From the NCBI GenBank assembly GCA_945859605.1, contig OX243824.1, forward strand, positions 30,756,869-30,820,868: a stretch of DNA of 64,000 bases, written 5' to 3'. The notes below the pieces were generated by a model that did no database searches, had not been told where the DNA came from, and worked only from the letters and a program-made list of their open reading frames with translations. The position numbers and the translations under genes are program-made. This document shows positions 56,275 through 64,000 of this stretch, one piece after another (positions within the stretch are counted from its first letter, which is position 1; every line of letters begins with the position of its first letter). This DNA is from Lumbricus rubellus. Its lineage: Eukaryota; Annelida; Clitellata; Crassiclitellata; Lumbricidae.

Positions 56275-56363
56275 TTTACAGATGCAGCGTTTGTGATGCC
56301 GCGAGCATTAAGTCTCACTTGCTATCACATCAAAAGAAACTTCAAAGTATTTGCGGAATGTAA
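55716..56363 (+). pseudogene. Truncated gag N-terminus, copy 3, with foreign C-terminus (215 aa)
   Basis: It matches the gag N-terminus to about SVGSPL, then continues YRCSVCDAASIKSHLLSHQK and KLQSICGM before the stop. The added tail resembles a shortened C2H2 finger (C-x2-C...H-x3-H) but with too few residues between Cys and His. It is probably host sequence at the right edge of the array. Confidence 0.7.
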
Positions 56364-56564
56364 TGCACTGGCTTCCATCTCCACTTTCGATTGTCTATAA
56401 ATATGGTCTGTGCGTTGGCTTGGTTCCGCAATGATGAACTGGCTCGTCTACCCGCGCGAACTTTGCTGTTCCACTACAGGCAGACGGCGCGTATATCTGC
56501 CGTCTGGACAAGAACATTCACTAGTCCCTCGCTAGAGGATTATTATCATTGAACAGCAGCATCA

Positions 56565-56660
56565 GTGATTCATTCATTCATTCATTCTTTCATTCATTCT
56601 GAGAATTTATATAGCGCCTCTTCAAGATACAAGTAACTACTCAGAGGCGCTCGTTGCGCC
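56565..56660 (-). mobile_element. CR1-like LINE 3' tail
   Basis: (ATTC)n, then TATAGCGCCTCTTCAAG...CTACTCAGAGGCGCTC. On the minus strand this is a perfect nine-base-pair hairpin followed by a GAAT tail. Confidence 0.8.
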
Positions 56661-56955
56661 GGCCGGATGTTAAATGTAATTTCGACAAAATAAAAATAGT
56701 ACATCAATTTGCAAAAATAAGACACAGTAAGCTGAAAGAAGCGTCACCGTTGGCTGGCGCACACACACAGGTGAAACCAACCAACAGATTCCAGTCTGCA
56801 GCCGATGGATGACATTGCAGTGATGACATTGCCATTCGTAACAGTCTGAATATACGACAGTTCAACTGCTTCAGCATATTCTAGATACTTCTTTGCGGTA
56901 CTTGCAATAGACATGGGCGGCGGGCGCATGACTCTGCTGTTTTATGTAGCTTAGA

Positions 56956-57552
56956 GTGGTGCTTCGCTCCTTAACCTTCAACGCTGCCTTAACGCTTATC
57001 CACTCTTTCGTTGTCTCACGTTTAGACTATTGCAGCGCCCTCTATGTGGGTCTTCCGGTGACTCGGGTTGGGTGCTTGGACAGGGTCTTGCGCTCTGCGG
57101 CACGCCTTGTCGGTCGCATCCCAAAATTCGGCCATGTCACTGACTATATGCGGGATGTCTTGCGCTGGCTCCCTTTCTCACAAAGGGTCACTTACCGAAT
57201 ATCTTCCTTGGTTTGGCGCTGTCTTTCGGGTGTGGCCCCTGTCTATTTACAGGAACTCTGTTGCTCCACCCTGAGCGTCCAGCGCCGTGGCTCTCTCCGC
57301 TCTTCTAATCAGGCTGAGCTTCTTGTCCCCCGGTCGCGCACTTCTATTGTGCAGCGCCGTGCCTTTTCTGTTGTTGGCCCTGCAACCTGGAATGGGCTCC
57401 CTGTGGAACTACGTCTAATGCCTCGAGCCTTTGAGACTACGTTCTACTCTGCTCTTAAGACTGTTCTCTTTAGCCGTGGTTGGGTCGGGAGCGCTTCTGA
57501 GTAGATTTTCTTGAAGAGGCGCTATATAAAAGCCTGAAATGAATGAATGAAT
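56956..57552 (+). mobile_element. CR1-like LINE 3' end with intact C-terminal frame
   Basis: About 182 residues are open. FVVSRLDYCSALYVGLP and LDRVLRSAARLVGRIPKFGH are the RT-thumb/C-terminal hallmarks of CR1/L2/Rex-type ORF2. LRWLPFSQRVTYRISSLVWR, RRAFSVVGPATWNGLPVELR and LFSRGWVGSASE follow before the stop at 57504. The 3' UTR is only the AGCGCTTCT...AGAGGCGCT hairpin plus ATATAAAAGCCTGAAAT and (GAAT)n. It is 5'-truncated. Confidence 0.9.
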
Positions 57553-57950
57553 ATTAAAACATGATGAGAAATGCATTAAGTGATTGGAAGGCCTACAACG
57601 AATACAATGTAGCCTACATTATAATTGTTCATCCTAAAAAAGAAATATGGCATAACGATAAATTATAATCAAGAATTTTCAGTTTGCATAGTAAACACCC
57701 TTTCTGTATAATGCTTGTTTCAGACATTGAAAAGAAAATTCTGCTTGTCTGAGGCCATCACCAACGCGCAGTCTCATGCAAGTATCGTAGATGACGACTC
57801 TCAGCAGTTTGATCACTATTACACCAAAAATAGTTGGTGCGGTGTTCAATGTGAATTGTGGAGCGTGTGACTAAAGAATAGTAAAGATGATCTATAATTG
57901 CTTTCGACACTTCCAACTGCTGTATGCTGTCGACTGTTTCACTCATAACG
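57540..57950 (+). repeat. Dispersed segment shared with 5640-6055
   Basis: Same blocks in the same order as the copy at 5640, including GATTGGAAG, CAGACATTGAAAAGAAA, CTCAGCAGTTTGATCAC and TTGCTTTCGACACTTCC. Confidence 0.55.
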
Positions 57951-58004
57951 GTCCAGGCGCTGACTGACAAGAACCCTGCTGCTGCTGCTTGTTTGTTTGC
58001 ATGT

Positions 58005-58140
58005 GCGCTTGTTATAGCGCTTCTTCAAGAATTCTACTCAGAAGCACTCTCGACTACAGCGGGGACACTGAATCGGAGTGTCACGCCAAAGCAATTGCGA
58101 CTGAATTACTTTCCCAAGGTCTCTACGGGGCGGCAAAAGG
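58005..58140. repeat. Dispersed repeat with CR1-type hairpin, paired with 5388-5570
   Basis: AGCGCTTCTTCAAGAATTCT...AGAAGCACT, then CTACAGCGGGGACACTGAAT and GGAGTGTCACGCC, matching 5397-5450. The stem shows one compensatory and one disruptive change. Confidence 0.55.
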
Positions 58141-59380
58141 CGAGTCTATACTCTATAGCCTACAGCTTACATTATCACAGGCTATCAGCTTTGTTTATTG
58201 GCCTCTACAACCTTCAGATGGATGATGCATTCTGGACCCCATCGTGACTAACAATTAATAAACTCGTGTTTCGTATCACAGTACAAATACTTTCATCGGA
58301 ATTCCATAAGTGTAGGTTCAGTGCAAAAAGACTGTCTGTCAGAGAGCAACTGCATTTCTGCTGTGTTTCGCCAGCAACTAGCTACATTGTATTAATCGAC
58401 CTGACAGATGTGTTGATTCTGTTGAATCTTGAAAAATGATGACACGTTCTATTCTGGATCAGTGTTAACTGTGTTATGGACAACTTGTGTCAAAATGTCC
58501 TTTTCAAGTTTACTCTAAATGTTTTGCCTGGTATAAGTCTTGGACGCATCGTATAAATAGCCTATAGGCCTAACTACTATTTTAATTATTAGCTTGACCT
58601 TCATGAAGCAAGAGGCACTCAATTAAGTCTTACCAATGGCCATTGATGGCACTTCAACGATTAGCCTACAGATATTAGGAATGGAGGGTGATCGAAATTC
58701 GTGTTTGTTTTTAATTTGTAAAAAAAGCAGTAGGCGTATCTTTCCTAAAGCAGGGAAGTCTTTCTGAAACATGCCTTCCGCTTTGCTTTGGCTTGCCAAG
58801 AATAATTATAACCTAATAATGCACAGCCATCATTGGAAGAATAATGTGGGTTCTTTTCAAGAGTTAAATATCCATCCACAGTAGATACTTTGGAAGTGTG
58901 CAAGGATTTGAAATAATTTAAATCATTGACCTACTGTCCATGATGGCTGCCTCTTAGGCCTATCTTTTAACCATCGGTGGCCAGGATAAAGTTCAAGGGT
59001 TGCAAAATGAAATTGTAACTATGGGTGAGTGTCCTATAATTATTATTATAATACTCTACGCATAGGTACATAATAGGCCTATTCAATTATCAGCGTGTTA
59101 TTGATTAGGTTCATTAGTCAGAATTGATGTAGCCTACGTTCGGCATCTTTCTCAGTTTAACATTTTATCCGTGTTAAAGTTTAAGGTTCGTTTCAGTTGA
59201 TATTGGCTGACATAGATTATACTTTTATCAGCGTGTTAGTGGCAAGGTTAATGAAATTATTATTAATCAGAAGAGGCCTACTGTCTGTATCTGAGTGCCC
59301 TGCAATCGATGTCTCTTAATTTCTTTCGCATTTTAACGCAGGCCGTCGGTCTGCGAAGAAGAGTGGACAATCAAAACGGA
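58141..59380. other. Upstream region of gene C, no gene recognised
   Basis: AT-rich. The last part, TTTCGCATTTTAACGCAG at about 59326-59343, resembles a splice acceptor, so the 5' UTR of gene C may contain an intron. No TATA box or other promoter motif is convincing. Confidence 0.4.
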
Positions 59381-59387
59381 CAACACA

Positions 59388-59412
59388 ATGAAGTCGTTTT
59401 GCATATTAGGAG
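59388..59412 (+). CDS. Gene C exon 1: start of signal peptide
   Basis: ATG encodes MKSFCILG plus one base, donor gttagt, context CGGACAACACAATG. Joined in phase 1 to 63863 it reads MKSFCILGVFLLSVSELKAV, a textbook signal peptide. This independent repeat of gene A's arrangement is the best support for the family's exon-1 model. Confidence 0.85.
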
Positions 59413-59769
59413 GTTAGTTTATTTAGTACCGGTGATGAATTTGTTGAACATGCATTTCCTTACTAAATACGACAAGCGGCTGAAAAGGTTAATCTGTAGC
59501 CACTGAATTATTCATGTAGGCGCACTATTAAATTAATCTTGTGTGCCGTATTCTTTCTTAACCCATTAGCACTAGTCCTTGATGTGCCATGAGGTCCCGT
59601 ATGCACTTTGGTGTTGGGGGAGTTTCTCACTTCCAATCGGTCAGTGGGTCCCTGGACATGAAAAATCACCGAGGTGCTTGTCCGCCATGACGGCACGAAT
59701 GACGTAATTGACAAATCCAATATGGCCGCCGTCGGCCATATTGGAAAATTCATCTTCTTCATTTCTTAC

Positions 59770-60180
59770 AACATATGCACGTGCAATACCTCTAATGGTA
59801 CTGATTCAGGTATGCAGAATTCGTTTATAAATTTGTTTTTGTCGTCAGGGGTCATCTTGAGGTCATAATGTCATGTTCAAGGTCATTTTTTCATCTTTTT
59901 CATTTCTTACAGCTTATGCACGTGTAATACCTCTAATGGTACTAATTCAGGTATGTATAATTCATTTCTGATATTGATTTTGTCATCAGAGGTCATCTTA
60001 AGGTTCTAGAGGTCAAGGTCAAGGTCACCGAGTTTCATAGTTTTCATTTAATACAGCAAATGCATGTGTAATACCTCTAAAGTGACTGATTCAGGTATGT
60101 AGAATTCATTTCTGATATTGTTTTTATCATCCGGGGTCATCTGAAGGTTATAAGGTCATGGCCAAGGTTATTTTTTGCAT
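59770..60180. repeat. Three ~143-bp tandem repeats in the left arm (mirror at 62430-62830)
   Basis: AATACCTCTAA(T/A)G starts at about 59784, 59926 and 60070. Each unit has GATTCAGGTATG.A.AATTC, ATTTGTTTTT/TTGATTTTGTCATC and GGTCATCTTAAGG-like parts, with clusters of AGGTCA half-sites (AGGTCAAGGTCAAGGTCACC at 60019-60038). Confidence 0.8.
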
Positions 60181-60421
60181 CAATGATTTCGATTATAACT
60201 TGAATGAATGCAGAAGTATAAACAGCTGTTATAGCTTTAATTGAACAAACATAGCTAATTATGACATGTTGGATGTCAATGCTGCTTTAATATGTCATTT
60301 TTCCATGCATCACTACGGAAGCCGAATGATTCTTCGTCAGTCGATACTCTGAGGATGGGAAGCCAGTGTCGGTGGAGGTAGGGCGTCGCAATGTCAACAA
60401 ATGGGTAGAAACAGCATAGTT

Positions 60422-60955
60422 TTATCTTCTGTAAAGGTCACGCAACGAATGGGAAGAGGGCGAGTCCGGTTCAGGCTCCACCGTCGCACGGGTGAACGGA
60501 GTGGTCCAACTTGCATGATTCGATGCACTGAAGTTCGGAAGTCTTGACGGATGAAGGTCAGACGGAATCCGATCTTGTGGCTGGAAATCGATGGTCTGAG
60601 CATATCGCGTCGAGTAGTGTGCTGACATGTGTGAAGAGTCAACCGGATATCTTCTTTCGAAGGCCACTCCTGACGACGATTGACACTTCCACGAGGTGCT
60701 GTTGTTCGTTTCCATTGTTACTGCACCGCCATCTCTGATTGGTTCTCTGTTTCTACGAGTTGCGTCCTGTAGACAGAACTTCGTTTCTTTCAGCCGTTGA
60801 TCGTTTTGCTTTTGTTGAAGTCCGCCGACGGTCAGTCCAGAAAGACATCGTTGCTTCTGCTGGTCGGCTACATGCCGGAAGTCGGACCAGCCTTGTCCTT
60901 GAACGTCAGTCTCCGTTATCGAACGGAAAGAGGTCTTCGATCTAGTTGCTTTCAT
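60422..60955 (-). CDS. Unrecognised open frame in centre of long-TIR element (177 aa)
   Basis: It is hydrophilic, Ser/Thr/Gln/Arg-rich, with no domain I recognise. Stretches include MKATRSKTSFRSITETDVQG and SRLPNFSASNHASWTTPFTR. It may be a chance open frame in GC-richer DNA, a 3' portion of the same minus-strand gene as 61106-61870, or a captured fragment. Confidence 0.3.
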   Translation of the reverse strand: MKATRSKTSFRSITETDVQGQGWSDFRHVADQQKQRCLSGLTVGGLQQKQNDQRLKETKFCLQDATRRNREPIRDGGAVTMETNNSTSWKCQSSSGVAFERRYPVDSSHMSAHYSTRYAQTIDFQPQDRIPSDLHPSRLPNFSASNHASWTTPFTRATVEPEPDSPSSHSLRDLYRR

Positions 60956-61105
60956 GTCCTCGAGGTGCTTGCTGAGGCTGGCGTAGGCTGTGCCACTACT
61001 GGTGGTGGTTGGTCTGCCCTCCAGGCGCCGCTCGAGATGTGCCCACAGCTCGTCGATGGCCTTCTTCTGCCTTCGAGGAGCTGATTCGACATCTGAATCA
61101 GTATC

Positions 61106-61870
61106 CTAGTCCTTCTTTGTCCTCGTCGTTGTTTGCCACCCGGCTGGATCCGACAATTTCATTCCGTCGTTTTCCTTTTCTGCTGCTCTGCCATGGCCAT
61201 CCCTTGCAGATTGCAGACCTCGTTGGATCGATTCCAGTCTCGAGTTTTCCAGATTTACGAGCAACGGTAACTTTGGTGTTGCTGGTCGCTCCACCGATCC
61301 ACGTCCAACGTCCGATTCTGGTCTTTGAGAGTCGAAGCCTCCATTTGATGGGGATCGACCTGTGCTTGGGTTTGAGGAGTTGTTTCCAGACCTTGAAAAT
61401 GTCTGATCGTCGAAGGTTCTTCGGAGATAATCGTCTGCGCTCAAGGTCGAAAGGTCAAGTGGTGCATCGTCGTCGTCGTTGTTCGGTTCTGCCCGGCGAT
61501 GGGGCGTCGTTATGGTTTGTCCTCGGGGTAATTCAATCGCATCGACCCTCAGCGACGAGGGTTCTATGCTGAAGGCTCTTGAGGCTCTCTGCATGGTACT
61601 CGGATCTGGTCCAACAAATGATGAACCGTTAGGCTTCGAGGTCTCCTGCGATGGATGGAAGTCTGCCCATTGAGATGGACATGGTTGAGGGACCGCTCTT
61701 GACTGGAAGTATGGGTGTGGTCCAGCCACTCGAAATTCTTCACGGAACATCGAGGACCCATGCGATGATTGGAAGACTGACCCTGAAGAGAAACCATCAT
61801 GATGAATGCCACTCCCACCGCTTCTGTTACTGTTGTACGTTGTTTTGTTCAGAAAGAGTCGATCTGTTTA
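61106..61870 (-). CDS. Unrecognised open frame with PLDLS motif in long-TIR element
   Basis: Open from about 61870; the first ATG is at 61750 (MFREEFRVAGPHPYF), giving 214 residues. It is Pro/Ser/Arg-rich and likely disordered. NNDDDDAPLDLSTLSADDYL carries PLDLS, the CtBP-binding consensus, followed by an acidic patch. The C-terminal half (VNLENSRLESIQRGLQSARD) could form a short helix. Function is unknown; a host-derived or element-specific regulatory protein is conceivable. Confidence 0.35.
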
Positions 61871-63020
61871 TAAGACAACTATATCACATCCACTGTCGGA
61901 ATTGATGCTCTACATCCTTCAATCACTGGGGATCAGAGGTCACATACAAAGAGGGGCCTTCCTGGTGGACAGGGTGGCCATGCCAGCTACTTGCAGCACA
62001 CAATGAACACGAAGCAAAAATAGAGCCATATTAAATCGCAGATGTAAGGAGCACTTCGGTGCACTGCTTTCATCAAAATGTCTGCATCCTTTTTCACGAA
62101 GTCTGCCCACAATATGCAACAGTTCAACAGGTGTGACACTCGACGCTGTGTATGCCACGCTGCTGCAAATATCTGCGCCATATTTTGTCATAGGAAGTGA
62201 AAAAACCTCCTCCTCCAAAACAGGAAGGACATAAACTTGCTTGCAGACATCCAAAACAAAAATTTGTGGTTATATTTTGAAGACCACCATTTTGATGCAC
62301 GGAAAAATGACAAATTAAAGCAGCATTGACTTCCAACATGTCATAATTAGCTTTGTTCAATTAAAGCTATAGCAGCTGTTTATACTTCTGCATTCATTCA
62401 AGTTATAATCGAAATCATTGATGCAACAAATGACCTTGGCCATGATCTTATAACCTTCAGATGACCCCGGATGATAAAAACAATATCAGAAATGAATTAT
62501 ATATACCTGAATCAGTCACTTTAGAGGTATTACACATGCATTTGCTGTAATAAATGAAAACTATGAAACTCGGTGACCTTGACCTTGACCTCTAGAACCT
62601 TAAGATGACCTCTGATGACAAAATCAATATCAGAAATGAATTATACATACCTGAATTAGTACCATTAGAGGTATTACACGTGCATAAGCTGTAAGAAATG
62701 AAAAAGATGATAAAATGACCTTGAACATGACATTATGACCTCAAGATGACCCCTGACGACAAAAACAAATTTATAAACGAATTCAGCATACCTGAATCAG
62801 TACCATTAGAGGTATTGCACGTGCATATGTTGTAAGAAATGAAGAAGATGAATTTTCCAATATGGCCGACGGCGGCCATATTGGATTTGTCAATTACGTC
62901 ATTCGTGCCGTCATGGCGGACAAGCACCTCGGTGATTTTTCATGTCCAGGGACCCACTGACCGATTGGAAGTGAGAAACTCCCTCAACACCAAAGTGCAT
63001 ACGGGACCTCATGGCACATC

Positions 63021-63535
63021 ATGGATCACACCCATTGATCCCATTTGGGAACACTCCGGCGGATTTAAATATAAAATTAGTGTTTTGTTCAATTTTTCCT
63101 GTTTGCATCTAGGCCCCTATTGGCTGTTAAATTCTCTAGCTACAATATTTTAGCCTAATAATGAGTTTTGGGAACTTTTTTATGTGGTAGCCATTTTTGA
63201 AGTTGCGAGTTTTTGTCAAAATTAGGCTGTTTTCGGTTGTTTTTTTTACACAAAAGGAAAGAAATTTAATGTTTTAAGTGTTACATAATATAGCAACTAC
63301 TGTGCCAAATTTGAATGTATAAATCAAATGTTTTGGAGTAGAAATGTTAGTAAAAAGGGATGTTTCCAAATGGGAACAATGGGCACATTAGGTAAGTACT
63401 GTGTTTCCATTAATTTTGGGAACATGGTAGGGAAATACATGACTTAGTCATTGAAAACTCCACATCGAGTGCGCTACAGTAACTGTCGTGCATATTCATT
63501 CATTCATACAGTCATTCATTCATTCGCTGAATCAT
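63021..63535. other. Gene C intron 1, no feature
   Basis: AT-rich, nothing supported apart from short (ATTC)n at 63500-63530, the tail of a degenerate CR1-like copy whose hairpin start (ATATAGCGCC) is at 63548. Confidence 0.45.
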
Positions 63536-63539
63536 TTCA

Positions 63540-63730
63540 ACAATTTATATAGCGCCTTTCAAATTTTCCTATAGACAAATGAGGTTATTAGGTAATTGCT
63601 CTCTTTGTCTCAGTGTAAATTGCCTTTTCCAGTTGCCACAGGGTAAGTTATCCTTGTCAGTGGTAGGCCTACAGTCTGATGCAGATAGCATGTGTGATGA
63701 TACCGAGCAGTTTGGTCACTTAGTAGAAGC
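63540..63730. repeat. Degenerate CR1-like tail and dispersed segment
   Basis: ATATAGCGCCTTTCAAATTT is a decayed hairpin arm after an (ATTC)n run. CAGTCTGATGCAGATAG...GATGATACCGAGCAGTTTGG at 63671-63714 matches 5846-5890 and 57768-57815. Confidence 0.5.
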
Positions 63731-63862
63731 TTCCAAATTGGTTTACACAGAAGATTAACATACACAGCTCACCAAAGTAGTAGATAGGAAATGTTATGAA
63801 ACCTTTTGCTATTCGTGCAGGGGTTTACTTATAAAACAAGTCTTATTTCTTATTTTCTTTAG

Positions 63863-64000
63863 TTTTCCTTCTCTCTGTCTCCGAATTGAAAGCCGTGGCA
63901 CCTGCGTCTGAGTTTCCCTGTAAAGCACGCAATCTGACAGCAACCGTCGATGACAATTTGAGAATCTACTTTGATGGCATTGAAGTAACCAACCTACCAA
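63863..64000 (+). CDS. Gene C exon 2 (partial): signal peptide end and N-terminal domain
   Basis: Acceptor ttttctttag, phase 1, open to the window edge. It encodes (V)FLLSVSELKAVAPASEFPCK, then [20 protein letters not shown] and VTNLP. It aligns with gene A exon 2 residue by residue ([24 protein letters not shown]), so the domain and its first Cys and sequon are conserved between paralogues. The rest lies beyond the window. Confidence 0.87.

Larger units (their letters stand above)
59581..63020. mobile_element. 3.4-kb element with ~730-bp inverted arms, in gene C intron 1
   Basis: The left arm 59581-60312 and right arm 62293-63020 are near-identical inverted copies beginning GATGTGCCATGAGGTCCCGT. 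Each arm contains three ~143-bp tandem repeats. The 1980-bp centre is GC-richer, with minus-strand open frames. ACCCATT occurs just outside both ends (about 59561 and 63030), a possible target duplication of Mutator size if the ends are slightly longer. No transposase recognised. Foldback, MULE-like, or Polinton-unrelated long-TIR element are all possible. Confidence 0.85.

Overview
This is eukaryotic, intron-rich, AT-leaning animal DNA crowded with transposable elements. Fibropellin-like EGF exons, CR1-, RTE- and gypsy-type retroelements, and many TAGGCCTA-type palindromes suggest a marine deuterostome invertebrate. Echinoderm or hemichordate is my guess, by impression rather than proof. I see no rRNA, tRNA, CRISPR or bacterial operon.

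The host genes belong to one tandem family encoding secreted EGF-domain proteins, all on the + strand. Gene A (16899-37263) can be assembled completely: six exons, all introns in phase 1, 1230 coding bases and 409 residues. It has a signal peptide split by intron 1, a ~150-residue four-cysteine N-terminal domain, three EGF domains and a ~120-residue six-cysteine C-terminal domain. Upstream, a gene '0' contributes two intact EGF exons (2468-2581, 4383-4496) and one broken one (about 2134-2242). Downstream, gene B keeps only a recognisable first exon (40951-40975). Gene C starts at 59388 and its second exon (63863 onward) runs off the window. The 25-base first exons of A, B and C, with the last bases of their 5' UTR, are clearly homologous.

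Layout. 1-2079: 3' end of a Ty3/gypsy element without integrase. 2080-5000: gene 0 EGF exons plus a hAT MITE. 5000-16890: intergenic DNA with retroelement tails, a TIR element (7937-9074), a hAT with exact 8-bp target duplications (11076-13248), a MITE and a dead mariner. 16899-37263: gene A. Its introns hold an XPG-nuclease/Academ-like transposon, a foldback element, an antisense CR1-like LINE of 4.6 kb, other LINE pieces and a TIR element with 174-bp tandem repeats. 37623-39388: a TTAA-flanked element with a hAT nested in it. 40951-44690: gene B remnant. 44696-56363: GC-rich LTR array with a gag-protease-only element. 56570-58140: CR1-like 3' ends and dispersed repeats. 59388-64000: start of gene C, whose first intron holds a 3.4-kb element with ~730-bp inverted arms.

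Genes A, B and C look like lineage-specific duplicates of an extracellular, probably glycan- or ligand-binding protein. Nearly everything else is mobile DNA, several layers of it nested. Coordinates of exons rest on splice signals plus frame continuity; coordinates of repeats were read by eye.
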